Origin: Neisseriaceae bacterium
GTDB lineage: Bacteria > Pseudomonadota > Gammaproteobacteria > Burkholderiales > Neisseriaceae
Length of the DNA: 20,359 bases
Reading direction: 5' to 3'
Assembly: GCA_030146285.1 (NCBI GenBank)
Contig: JASLBZ010000125.1
Location: 1-20,359, forward strand
The stretch's first letter is position 1. Every line of letters begins with the position of its first letter. A program made the translations under genes and the position numbers. The notes below the pieces were generated by a model. The model searched no databases. It worked only from the letters and a program-made list of their open reading frames with translations, and was not told the origin of the DNA. This document shows positions 1 to 6,614 of this stretch, piece by piece.

Positions 1-40
1 CAATGTCACCACCCATTGCATCAACAGCAATCGTAATCAT
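1..40 (-). CDS. plsX: phosphate acyltransferase PlsX, 5' end only
   Basis: The reverse complement opens with an ATG at 38-40 and reads MITIAVDAMGGDI before leaving the window. This is the characteristic amino terminus of PlsX, whose VDAMGGD motif is highly conserved. PlsX makes acyl-phosphate from acyl-ACP at the membrane, the first step of the PlsX/PlsY route to phosphatidic acid. Its place just downstream of yceD-rpmF is the classic yceD-rpmF-plsX(-fab) order, which supports the call despite only 13 codons. The ribosome binding site is weak. The 207 bases between rpmF and plsX include a terminator, so plsX probably has its own promoter, although I cannot point to a convincing one. Confidence 0.88.
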   Translation of the reverse strand, partial: MITIAVDAMGGDI

Positions 41-203
41 TATTTCATTTCGACAATATTTTGAAGCGTATAGCTTAACATGAGCTGTTTTTAAGCAACA
101 AGTTAAAAAACATCGAAAATCCCCTTATTTACATAGGTAAAAGGGCAAGCTGCTTATTATATATAAAAAAAGACAACAATAGAATATTAACTCTATTGAA
201 AAT

Positions 204-239
204 AAAAAAACCAGCCATTGATCATGACTGGTTTTTTTT
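204..239 (-). terminator. hairpin terminator after rpmF
   Basis: CCAG at 211-214 pairs with CTGG at 228-231, extended inward by CAT/ATG around one C/A mismatch. The stem is flanked by seven A on the left and eight T on the right, so it can act on either strand. On the minus strand it lies just past the rpmF stop and before plsX, so it should end or attenuate the yceD-rpmF transcript. The rest of 41-247 is AT-rich and I see no gene in it. Confidence 0.8.
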
Positions 240-247
240 AAGGTGAT

Positions 248-427
248 TTATTCGCCTTTGGCTTTCATCACTTTACGACCACGGTACATGCCGTTTGGTG
301 AAATGTGGTGACGCAAATGCGTTTCACCAGTTGCAGAATCTACAGCCACATTAACTGCTGTTAGGGCATCGTGTGAACGGTGCATACCACGTTTAGATGG
401 TGATTTTTTGCTCTTTTGAACTGCCAT
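248..427 (-). CDS. rpmF: 50S ribosomal protein L32
   Basis: This 59-residue protein begins [20 protein letters not shown] and ends [10 protein letters not shown], which is the whole-length pattern of bacterial L32, a large-subunit protein near the peptide exit region. It has no cysteines, so it is the zinc-independent form rather than the form with CxxC pairs. A GGAG ribosome binding site precedes the ATG at suitable spacing. The gene lies 26 bases after the yceD stop, in the usual yceD-rpmF order, and is almost certainly co-transcribed with it. A strong hairpin follows the stop codon. Coordinates include the TAA at 248-250. Confidence 0.97.
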   Translation of the reverse strand: MAVQKSKKSPSKRGMHRSHDALTAVNVAVDSATGETHLRHHISPNGMYRGRKVMKAKGE

Positions 428-453
428 GAGAATACTCCATAAAAATAAATACG

Positions 454-957
454 TTACTGGCTTTTTTTCAGCCCCGCCAATGCCAAAAACGGATTAGGCT
501 TATCCTTGTTTATGCGATCAATGTCTTCATTGTCGCAATTTTCATGCCTTGGCGAAAATGGTAGTGCCATAATTAATTGATCTTCCACCAAAGCCAAAAC
601 TGACAATTCTGCCTCGATAACGATACCATCAAGTTCAGAATCAGCTAGCATAGCCTCGTCAATGCTTTCTTCATTTTTAAACAAAGTAATCCGCACTGCT
701 TCGTCGATGTTAAACGCAACGGGTCCCATGCATTTTTGACATTGCAATTGAAGTTCGCCTTGAACTGTCAAATCCAAATAACAACGTTCGATGCGATCCA
801 CACCACCTTTTAAAGTGAAATGAATCGAACCTTGATTGTTCGCCAAAGAATCGTGTGACCTGACACGTTCATTTAGTTGAATTAATTCAACATTTTCATC
901 TAGATACTCTTGCGTTCGAGCAAAGGCAACTGGGTCAATCAAATTTAGGTTTAACAT
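454..957 (-). CDS. yceD: YceD/DUF177 family protein, 23S rRNA accumulation protein
   Basis: The 167-residue product reads [13 protein letters not shown] at its start and carries QCQKC (C73, C76), the CxxC of the DUF177/YceD family. The family is linked to large-subunit ribosome assembly and 23S rRNA accumulation, and is nearly always encoded just before rpmF, as here. The open frame extends 16 codons further to a GTG at 1005. I prefer the ATG at 955-957: the LIDPVAFA segment is where family members usually begin, and a near-consensus promoter (TTGACA, 18-base spacer, TATCAT) lies inside the extra codons. That promoter would place the transcript start only a few bases before the ATG, implying a leaderless or nearly leaderless message. 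No ribosome binding site is visible at either start. Confidence 0.88.
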   Translation of the reverse strand: MLNLNLIDPVAFARTQEYLDENVELIQLNERVRSHDSLANNQGSIHFTLKGGVDRIERCYLDLTVQGELQLQCQKCMGPVAFNIDEAVRITLFKNEESIDEAMLADSELDGIVIEAELSVLALVEDQLIMALPFSPRHENCDNEDIDRINKDKPNPFLALAGLKKSQ

Positions 958-966
958 AAACGGAGT

Positions 967-996
967 ATGATATAATTTTTGGTCTATTTTTGTCAA
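967..996 (-). promoter_or_regulatory. sigma70-type promoter for yceD-rpmF
   Basis: Read on the minus strand there is a perfect TTGACA (991-996), an 18-base spacer and TATCAT (967-972, five of six consensus bases). Transcription would start near 960, three to five bases from the yceD ATG. The -10 box overlaps the -10 of the opposing maf promoter. The match is seen directly; the activity is inferred. Confidence 0.6.
968..976 (+). promoter_or_regulatory. extended -10 promoter for maf
   Basis: TGATATAAT is a perfect TGn-TATAAT extended -10 element. No good -35 box stands 17 bases upstream, which is normal for extended -10 promoters. The expected start near 983 gives a leader of roughly 37 bases to the maf ATG at 1020. 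A second plus-strand match (TTGTCA 990-995, 17 bases, TATACT 1013-1018) is too close to that ATG to serve maf. Confidence 0.5.
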
Positions 997-1019
997 TTTA
1001 TTCACAGTATTTTATACTT

Positions 1020-1601
1020 ATGCTACCCATTATCCTTGGCTCAAGTTCCATATTTCGCCAACAACAACTACAAAAACTAGGGGTTTGCTTCACAATAGCC
1101 AAGCCTGATTGTGATGAAACACCCTTATCTTGTGAAAGTGCACATAATACTGCATTGCGCCTTGCCATTAGCAAAGCGCAGTCCTTGGTTCAGGATTATC
1201 CAAAGCATTTAATCATTGGAGCTGACCAAGTGGCATTTTGCCAAAATCAACAATTGGGTAAACCATTATCTGTTGTAAAAGCACAGCAAATGCTGCGCAC
1301 CTTAAGCAATCAACGCATTGATTTTTACAGTGCATTGGTGCTTATCAATAGTAGCAATGGCACTGTACACCAACATGTTGATGTCACTCAAGTAAAAATG
1401 CGTTCTTTAAGCGATTCGCAAATTGACAATTACTTAAGCCAAGAGCCTGATGCCATTTATTGTGCAGGTGCGGCCAAAAGTGAAAGCTTGGGTGCTGCTT
1501 TAATTGAATCCATTCACAGCACTGACCCCAATGCTTTAATTGGTTTGCCCATTTTTAAACTCATTGATTTTTTACAATCAGAAGGCGTTAACATTTTATG
1601 A
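1020..1601 (+). CDS. maf: Maf-family nucleotide pyrophosphatase (YceF-like)
   Basis: This 193-residue protein opens MLPIILGSSSIFRQQQL, the Maf signature GSSSxxR at the very amino terminus. It also has a CDETPL segment and an IIGADQVA...LGKP block around residues 66-82, which contains the catalytic aspartate. Maf proteins hydrolyse non-canonical or modified nucleoside triphosphates to monophosphates. The DETP and ADQVA details resemble the YceF branch, which acts on 7-methyl-GTP, but the substrate is inferred. The frame can be extended to a TTG at 990, but the GSSS motif normally sits within ten residues of the start, so the ATG at 1020 is preferred. It overlaps the next gene by four bases (ATGA), so the two are translationally coupled. 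Confidence 0.92.
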   Translation: MLPIILGSSSIFRQQQLQKLGVCFTIAKPDCDETPLSCESAHNTALRLAISKAQSLVQDYPKHLIIGADQVAFCQNQQLGKPLSVVKAQQMLRTLSNQRIDFYSALVLINSSNGTVHQHVDVTQVKMRSLSDSQIDNYLSQEPDAIYCAGAAKSESLGAALIESIHSTDPNALIGLPIFKLIDFLQSEGVNIL

Positions 1602-2305
1602 GCCAACCCACTTTGTACTTGATTCCAACGCCACTTGGCACGCCAGACATTCCTTGCTTGATGCCCCATGAAAATGAGCTGATTGTAAACATCACTGACT
1701 TTGTGGTCGAAGCAGAAAAAACAGCCCGTGCACATTTAAAGGCTTTGGGCGTCACCACACCAATTCGTGAGTTAAACTTACAAACATTAAACGAACATAC
1801 CGACATTAAAGATGTTGCTGCTTTATTGCAGCCACTACTGGATGGCAAAGACATGGGGCTATTAAGCGAAGCGGGTTGCCCTGCTGTTGCTGACCCTGGT
1901 TCAAACTTAGTGGCGCTCGCACACAAGCATGGCTTTCAAGTGCGCCCTCTGGTTGGTCCTTCTAGCATCTTAATGGCAATGATGGCCTCAGGTGCCAATG
2001 GTCAGCGTTTTGCTTTCAAAGGCTATTTGCCCCAAGAAAAATCAGAACGTTTGGCAGCCTTAAAAGACTTAGAGCGCTTATCGCGAGAACACGATGAGAC
2101 CCAAATTTTCATTGAAACGCCTTATCGCAACGATGCCATGCTAGAAGATGCCTTAGCAAGCTTAAAGCCCAATACGCGTTTTTGTATTGCTTGTGATTTA
2201 ACCTTGCCAAGTGAAACCATCATCAGTCTTGCTGTACACGACTGGCCCAAAGTCAGACCCAACTTAAAAAAACGCCCTACTATTTTTGTCTTACATCACC
2301 AATAA
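1598..2305 (+). CDS. RsmI-like SAM-dependent methyltransferase (tetrapyrrole methylase fold)
   Basis: The 235-residue product has the layout of the RsmI branch of tetrapyrrole-methylase-fold enzymes: LYLIPTPLG near the start, GCPAVADPGSNLV around residues 93-105, a VGPSSI substrate loop, KGYLPQ, and an IFIETPYR block near residues 170-178. RsmI proper 2'-O-methylates C1402 of 16S rRNA with SAM. Here the usual ATPIGNLxD opening is replaced by PTPLGTPDIP and the protein is about 40-50 residues shorter than typical RsmI. It is therefore probably a paralogue whose substrate I cannot name. It is coupled to maf by a four-base overlap, and a strong terminator follows. Confidence 0.85.
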   Translation: MSQPTLYLIPTPLGTPDIPCLMPHENELIVNITDFVVEAEKTARAHLKALGVTTPIRELNLQTLNEHTDIKDVAALLQPLLDGKDMGLLSEAGCPAVADPGSNLVALAHKHGFQVRPLVGPSSILMAMMASGANGQRFAFKGYLPQEKSERLAALKDLERLSREHDETQIFIETPYRNDAMLEDALASLKPNTRFCIACDLTLPSETIISLAVHDWPKVRPNLKKRPTIFVLHHQ

Positions 2306-2320
2306 AGACAAAATATCCAA

Positions 2321-2355
2321 AAAAAAAGCCCTTGCGATTCACAAGGGCTTTTTTT
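2321..2355. terminator. bidirectional hairpin terminator
   Basis: GCCCTTG (2328-2334) and CAAGGGC (2342-2348) form a seven-base stem around a seven-base loop, with seven A before and seven T after. It lies between two convergent genes, the RsmI-like gene (+) and amiC (-), and can serve both. Confidence 0.93.
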
Positions 2356-2374
2356 AAAGATGCAAAAACTGAAT

Positions 2375-3679
2375 TTAACGATTGCTCAATGAGGCACCCG
2401 CCAAATATTGTTTGACCCCTCTTGCGATGGCATCGCCCATCTTGATTCTAAAAGCAGAAGAGGACAAGAGTTTGGCTTCTTCTGGATTGGAAATAAATGC
2501 TGTTTCCACCAAAATAGAAGGGATATCAGGCGCTTTTAAAACGGCAAAATTGGCTTGATCAATCTGGCCTTTGTGCAGTTTATTTACCGTTCCCAATTCT
2601 TTTAACACCAGCTTGCCCAATTTCAAGCTGTCATTGATTGTCGCTGTCTGGGTCATGTCGAACAATGTTTTATCAATAGATGGATCACCCACACTTTTAA
2701 CGCCACCAATCACGTCTGCTTTGTTTTGTGTGCCTTCTAAAAATTTGGCAGCAGCACTGGTTGCACCTTTGGTGCTTAACGCATAAACCCCTGTACCGCG
2801 TGCAGAAGGATTGGTAAAAGCATCCGCGTGAATGGAAATAAAAATATCTGCATTCAATTTTCGTGCTTTTGCAACTCGCACCGTCAAGGGGATAAACACA
2901 TCTTCATCCCGAGTCATGTACACTTTGTAACCATTGGCTTGCAATTTTTTTCGGGTCTCGCGCGCAATGGCCAAGACAATGTCTTTCTCTCGCAAACCTC
3001 CAGGGCCTAATGCACCTGGATCTTCGCCACCATGACCAGGATCAAGCATGATCACTACTTGGCGATTTTTTGCTTTTGGAATAACTTGTCCAGTTTCCTC
3101 TCGCTTCGGAGGACTTACCTTTTCCTCAGGTATGCTGGTTTGTGCTGTCACCGTGGTAGAGCCATCTTGGCGTACTTTGCCTTTGTTGTAATCTTCCAAA
3201 AGTGCCATTAACGGATCATCATTGATATTGGCAATGGCCGTTGATTGGCTTGGATACAAGTCCACCACCAAGCGATGCTTGATATTGTCCACTGGCGGCA
3301 AAGTGAAAACCTGTGGATTAATGGCTTGCTTAAGCTCCATCACAATTCGCACAGTTTCAGGGTTAAACTGTCCAACACGTACCGCTTTGATATACGGATC
3401 TTCTGCCAAGACTTTTTGTGCCAGCGTTTGCAAAACATCATTCAAACGCATTCCTTCAATATCCACCACCAAGCGCGAAGGACTGTCCAAAATGAAATAC
3501 TTGTACTTCACGTTTTGGTTTGACTCAAGCGTCATGCGGGTATACGCTGAAGCTGGCCACAAACGAACGGCCAACATTTGTGCGCCAGCAGTACCCTGCG
3601 CCCAAATAGTTGGCGTGACACTAATCAATAAGCAGCCTGAAGCTGCTTGTAAAAGACGACGGCGTGTTAACTTAGCCAT
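2375..3679 (-). CDS. amiC: N-acetylmuramoyl-L-alanine amidase AmiC, Tat-exported
   Basis: The 434-residue protein starts with a twin-arginine signal (TRRRLLQAASG, residues 5-15) and a hydrophobic stretch ending near IWA-Q at 26-28, so it should be exported folded by Tat. An AMIN domain (about 35-142), which targets septal peptidoglycan, is followed by a charged linker and an Amidase_3 domain (about 207-425). Expected zinc ligands are H216 (PGHGGED), E231 (REKD) and H284 (SIHAD), with catalytic E392 in VETAFISN. It cuts the amide bond between muramic acid and the stem peptide and takes part in daughter-cell separation. The gene starts inside the end of tsaE, with a 13-base overlap, the usual tsaE-amiC pairing. 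A DUS-like hairpin (3630-3648) lies in the signal-peptide codons. Confidence 0.96.
   Translation of the reverse strand: MAKLTRRRLLQAASGCLLISVTPTIWAQGTAGAQMLAVRLWPASAYTRMTLESNQNVKYKYFILDSPSRLVVDIEGMRLNDVLQTLAQKVLAEDPYIKAVRVGQFNPETVRIVMELKQAINPQVFTLPPVDNIKHRLVVDLYPSQSTAIANINDDPLMALLEDYNKGKVRQDGSTTVTAQTSIPEEKVSPPKREETGQVIPKAKNRQVVIMLDPGHGGEDPGALGPGGLREKDIVLAIARETRKKLQANGYKVYMTRDEDVFIPLTVRVAKARKLNADIFISIHADAFTNPSARGTGVYALSTKGATSAAAKFLEGTQNKADVIGGVKSVGDPSIDKTLFDMTQTATINDSLKLGKLVLKELGTVNKLHKGQIDQANFAVLKAPDIPSILVETAFISNPEEAKLLSSSAFRIKMGDAIARGVKQYLAGASLSNR
3630..3648. repeat. DUS-like 12-mer forming a small inverted repeat in amiC
   Basis: AAGCAGC, CTGAA, GCTGCTT is a perfect seven-base inverted repeat with a five-base centre. 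Its left half reads AAGCAGCCTGAA, one base from the Kingella-type DUS AGGCAGCCTGAA. It encodes part of the AmiC signal peptide. It may be a diverged uptake sequence or chance. Confidence 0.4.
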
Positions 3680-4128
3680 GTTAAGAGACTTTGCTTACCT
3701 TGATCTGAATTGATTTCAATTGTACACATTCGCGCTTCGCCTTGCATACTGAATGTTAATATTGCATCTGCTTGTGGTACATATTCGCCGCCTAAATCTG
3801 GCCACTCTATCAAATTTACACTGTTATCGTTCAACAAATCATCCAAACCAGCATCGTGCCACTCTTCTGGTGTTGCAAAACGATACAAATCAAAATGATT
3901 AATATTTAATTTTTCTTGAATGGGATAACTTTCGACAATGGCATAGGTTGGGCTTTTTACAGCACCATTAAATCCCAAGCCTCGCAACAAGCCACGGGTA
4001 AATGTGGTTTTACCACAGCCCAAATCACCTTTTAAGTAAATGGTTAAAGGTGCGCTTAAACAAGGCGACAAACTTGCGCCAAATGCTAAGGTTGCCGCTT
4101 CATCGGCTAAATTTTGCGTATAATGCAT
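3667..4128 (-). CDS. tsaE: tRNA threonylcarbamoyladenosine biosynthesis ATPase TsaE
   Basis: The 153-residue product carries the TsaE set: Walker A GDLGCGKT (34-41), SPTYAIVE (59-66), the HFDLYR segment (78-83) and IEWPD (107-111). TsaE hydrolyses ATP and works with TsaB and TsaD to put the threonylcarbamoyl group on A37 of ANN-decoding tRNAs (t6A). The open frame runs 95 codons further upstream to 4413, but that part overlaps queG on the opposite strand and has no family resemblance, so the ATG at 4126-4128 is taken. It is followed by amiC with a 13-base overlap. Its partner gene tsaB is in the same window, about 11.5 kb away. Confidence 0.95.
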   Translation of the reverse strand: MHYTQNLADEAATLAFGASLSPCLSAPLTIYLKGDLGCGKTTFTRGLLRGLGFNGAVKSPTYAIVESYPIQEKLNINHFDLYRFATPEEWHDAGLDDLLNDNSVNLIEWPDLGGEYVPQADAILTFSMQGEARMCTIEINSDQGKQSLLTWLS

Positions 4129-4170
4129 GGTTACAGTCACTTCAATGATTCGATTCTCATTATTTTTAGC

Positions 4171-5217
4171 ATGAATGCACATTCTCTGGCAACGAATATC
4201 AAAACTTGGGCCCAAGAACTGGGCTTTATTGAAGCCAAAATTAGCCCCATCACCTTGCCACAACAGGATGCTCAGCGCTTGAACACTTGGCTTGCCAATG
4301 AGTTTCATGGCGACATGGGCTTTTTTGAAAAACATGGTAGCAACCGCACCGATGCTCGTTACATCCTGCCGGAGGCAAAAAGCGTGATTACTGTCGCCAT
4401 GCCTTATTGGCAAGGCAATCCCAAAGATTCTTTGGAACTTTTAAATGAGCCCAATCATGCTTATATTTCACGCTATGCACTGGGGCGAGATTACCACAAA
4501 GTCTTGCGCCAACGGCTAAAACAGCTGGGTGAGCGCATCAGCCTTGAAGCTGCCGATGTGATTTGTCGACCGGTGGTCGACAGTGCACCGATTAGCGAGG
4601 TGGCATTTGCAGCGCAAGCTGGCTTAGGCTGGCGTGGCAAGCATTCTTTGCTACTACAAAAGGATTCAGGCAGCCTCTTTTTCTTAGGCGCCTTGCTCAT
4701 TAACTTGGATTTACCCAAAGATGAAGCAATTGCATCCCACTGTGGGCGTTGCCAAAAATGCATGGACAGCTGCCCAACACAAGCCATTGTCTCTCCTTAC
4801 ATGGTGGATGCGCGCCGCTGCATTTCCTACCTGACTATTGAATCCGATAAGATTATTCCCATCGAATTTAGAAAATCACTGGGCAATAGAATTTACGGTT
4901 GTGATGATTGCCAATTAGTGTGTCCATTTACCCGCTTTGCCAAACACAATCAAGAAGCTGATTTTGTACCAAGACATGGCTTGGATCAAATTTCTTTATT
5001 GGAACTTTTATCATGGGATGAAGCACAGTTTCAAAAGAAAATGGCAGGCAGTCCCATTTACCGAATTGGTTATATTAAATGGTTGTCAAACACCATTATT
5101 GCACTGGGCAACGCACCTAAAAGTGCTACAATTGTTCAAGCAGTTGTGCCCTTTGTGGGGCACAGCGACATTATTATTTCAGAAGCAGCAACTTGGACTT
5201 TGTCTCAACATGAATAA
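4171..5217 (+). CDS. queG: epoxyqueuosine reductase QueG
   Basis: The 348-residue protein matches QueG, a cobalamin-dependent iron-sulfur enzyme that reduces epoxyqueuosine to queuosine in the anticodon of tRNAs. Two ferredoxin-type clusters are visible: CGRCQKCMDSCP (C191, C194, C197, C201) and C217 with CDDCQLVCP (C244, C247, C251). The catalytic aspartate should be D137 in VVDSAPISEV, and the carboxyl end resembles the HEAT-like tail. The frame extends to 4114, but the ATG at 4171 gives the usual start and avoids overlapping tsaE on the other strand. Only 42 bases separate the two divergent starts. A TATAAT at 4119-4124 without a clear -35 box might serve queG. The last eight bases overlap murI. 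Confidence 0.96.
   Translation: MNAHSLATNIKTWAQELGFIEAKISPITLPQQDAQRLNTWLANEFHGDMGFFEKHGSNRTDARYILPEAKSVITVAMPYWQGNPKDSLELLNEPNHAYISRYALGRDYHKVLRQRLKQLGERISLEAADVICRPVVDSAPISEVAFAAQAGLGWRGKHSLLLQKDSGSLFFLGALLINLDLPKDEAIASHCGRCQKCMDSCPTQAIVSPYMVDARRCISYLTIESDKIIPIEFRKSLGNRIYGCDDCQLVCPFTRFAKHNQEADFVPRHGLDQISLLELLSWDEAQFQKKMAGSPIYRIGYIKWLSNTIIALGNAPKSATIVQAVVPFVGHSDIIISEAATWTLSQHE
4665..4676 (-). repeat. DNA uptake sequence, AG-sim dialect
   Basis: The minus strand reads AGGCTGCCTGAA, an exact match to the Simonsiella-type DUS. It sits inside queG and costs the protein nothing obvious. Confidence 0.75.
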
Positions 5218-6022
5218 TCCACAAAATCGCCCCATTGGCGTCTTTGACTCTGGTGTGGGTGGCTTAACCGTTGTCCGTGCATTAATGGAACGTTTGCCTT
5301 TAGAGAATATCATCTACTTTGGTGATACTGCTCGCGTTCCTTATGGCGTCAAATCCAGAGCCACCATTGACAACTTCACCACCCAAATTACCAAATTCCT
5401 ATTAGAGCAAGATGTCAAAGCCATTGTGATTGCTTGCAACACCATTGCTGCTGTTGCTGGTGAACGCGTCAAAATGATGGCGGGTAACATCCCGGTTTTG
5501 AATGTGATTGATGCAGGGGCTCAAGCTGCCATTCAAACAACCAAAACGGGCAATATTGGCGTGATTGCGACCAACACCACCGTGAACAGCAATGCCTATG
5601 CCAGAGCCATTCACACACACAGCCCCAAAAGCCGAGTGGTCTCACAAGCTTGCCCATTGTTTGTACCTTTGGTAGAAGAAGGCTGGCTAGACCATGAAGT
5701 CACTCGACTCACTGCTAGAGAGTATTTGCGCCCCATTTTGGCCGAGGAAATTGACACGCTGGTCTTAGGTTGTACCCACTACCCTTTATTAAAGCCTTTG
5801 CTGCACCAAGAAGCACAAAATTTAATGTTGGTAGATTCTGCCATTACCACAGCAGAAGCCACAGCCCAATCTTTGGCCAAAGCCAATCTTTTAAACACCA
5901 ACACCCAAAATGTGCCCGATTACCGTTTTTATGTGACGGATATTCCGCTTCGTTTTCGTACCATTGGGGAACGATTTCTGGGCCGCTCTTTGGACCAAAT
6001 TGAGATGGTCAATTTGGCGTAA
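5210..6022 (+). CDS. murI: glutamate racemase MurI
   Basis: The 270-residue protein shows the full MurI pattern: PIGVFDSGVGGLTV (8-21), the two catalytic cysteines C76 in ACNTIA and C188 in GCTHYPLL, and the GDTARVPYG segment (38-46). It interconverts L- and D-glutamate to supply D-glutamate for peptidoglycan precursors. The frame can be extended to 4937, but that part lies within queG in another frame. The ATG at 5210 gives the standard start and overlaps queG by eight bases, implying translational coupling. A strong terminator follows. Confidence 0.97.
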   Translation: MNNPQNRPIGVFDSGVGGLTVVRALMERLPLENIIYFGDTARVPYGVKSRATIDNFTTQITKFLLEQDVKAIVIACNTIAAVAGERVKMMAGNIPVLNVIDAGAQAAIQTTKTGNIGVIATNTTVNSNAYARAIHTHSPKSRVVSQACPLFVPLVEEGWLDHEVTRLTAREYLRPILAEEIDTLVLGCTHYPLLKPLLHQEAQNLMLVDSAITTAEATAQSLAKANLLNTNTQNVPDYRFYVTDIPLRFRTIGERFLGRSLDQIEMVNLA

Positions 6023-6040
6023 ATTTCAAAAAATAAAAGC

Positions 6041-6087
6041 AAAAAAAGAGCCCATAGCAACGTATCTTGTTGCCATGGGCTTTTTTT
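6041..6087 (+). terminator. hairpin terminator after murI
   Basis: AGCCCAT (6049-6055) pairs with ATGGGCT (6075-6081), extended by GCAAC (6057-6061) with GTTGC (6069-6073) across one A/C mismatch. A seven-base loop separates the arms, and seven T follow from 6081. Flanking A and T runs make it potentially bidirectional, but no gene opposes it. Confidence 0.92.
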
Positions 6088-6223
6088 ATTGGATGATTCA
6101 AACAATCAATATCAGCTTGTTCATGGGACATACTCATTAACAAAGGTTTGCAGATCAAAACCAAAACATAAGGCACATCCTTGTTTTGTAAACATTTACA
6201 TCCCAAAGAAAAATAACAACAAC

Positions 6224-6237
6224 TTGATGCAAATCAC
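6224..6237 (+). promoter_or_regulatory. candidate FNR/Anr box upstream of feo
   Basis: TTGATGCAAATCAC matches the FNR consensus TTGAT-N4-ATCAA in nine of ten specified bases. It lies about 40 bases upstream of the feo -10 hexamer. Anaerobic induction of feo by FNR is known in enterobacteria. Here the spacing is not the textbook -41.5 or -61.5, so the role is inferred. Confidence 0.5.
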
Positions 6238-6270
6238 AGAATAACATCCCAAAAGCAAACCATTCCGTTC

Positions 6271-6276
6271 TATAAT
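6271..6276 (+). promoter_or_regulatory. candidate -10 box of the feo promoter
   Basis: A perfect TATAAT lies 50 bases before the feoA ATG. There is no recognisable -35 box at 17 bases, which suits a promoter that needs an activator, and an FNR-like site lies upstream. The expected transcript start is near 6283, just before the Fur box. Confidence 0.5.
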
Positions 6277-6296
6277 ATTTGCAGCTCAATAACAAA

Positions 6297-6311
6297 TGAT
6301 AATTAATATCA
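6297..6311 (+). promoter_or_regulatory. Fur box controlling feoAB
   Basis: TGATAATTAATATCA matches the 7-1-7 Fur consensus TGATAAT-N-ATTATCA in 13 of 14 specified bases. It lies between the likely transcript start and the feoA ribosome binding site, where iron-loaded Fur would block the operon. Fur control of feo is well established in Proteobacteria; binding here is inferred. Confidence 0.78.
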
Positions 6312-6325
6312 ATAAGAGATAAAAA

Positions 6326-6592
6326 ATGACAATGACAATGCAAGTTGGCTTACATGAACTGAAAAAAGGTGAAAAAATGGTGATTCATTCGATTATTGAA
6401 AATCAACATTTTGGCGAAATGGACAGCTTGGTAACCCGTCGCTTGGCTGACTTGGGGTTTTCCAGTGGTATGCCCATTACCATTATTTCAACAGGACTCT
6501 TCAAAAAAGGGCCTTTTGCAGTGCGCATTGGCAGCAATGCTCAGTTTTCTTTGCGCATGGCAGAGGCCATGAAAATCATCGGCCACCGTTAA
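6326..6592 (+). CDS. feoA: ferrous iron transport protein FeoA
   Basis: The 88-residue protein has the small SH3-like FeoA domain: L..L..G....I, then RRLADLGFSSGMPITII and an FAVRIG...LR strand near the end. FeoA is a cytosolic partner that regulates the FeoB channel. AAGAGA at 6314-6319 stands six bases before the ATG at 6326. The opening bases ATGACAATGACAATG hold three in-frame ATG codons (6326, 6332, 6338), so the exact start could be two or four codons later. The feoB start lies 22 bases downstream. Confidence 0.93.
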   Translation: MTMTMQVGLHELKKGEKMVIHSIIENQHFGEMDSLVTRRLADLGFSSGMPITIISTGLFKKGPFAVRIGSNAQFSLRMAEAMKIIGHR

Positions 6593-6614
6593 TTTAGCTC
6601 GGACATTATTTTTT

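Noticed and set aside
958..1005. Sixteen extra codons at the start of yceD from a GTG at 1005
   Set aside because: They contain a near-consensus promoter, have no ribosome binding site, and precede the conserved LIDPVAFA start.
1013..1018. TATACT with TTGTCA at 17 bases as the maf promoter
   Set aside because: It would start transcription downstream of the maf ATG at 1020, so the extended -10 at 968-976 is preferred.
1514..1926. Overlapping antisense reading frames under maf and the methyltransferase gene
   Set aside because: They are shadows of well-supported genes, with no ribosome binding site or family resemblance.
4129..4413. Amino-terminal extension of tsaE by 95 codons
   Set aside because: It runs antisense over the queG start and shows no resemblance to any TsaE region; the ATG at 4128 gives the normal 153 residues.
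4937..5209. Longer murI beginning within queG
   Set aside because: This part is queG read in another frame; MurI starts normally at 5210.
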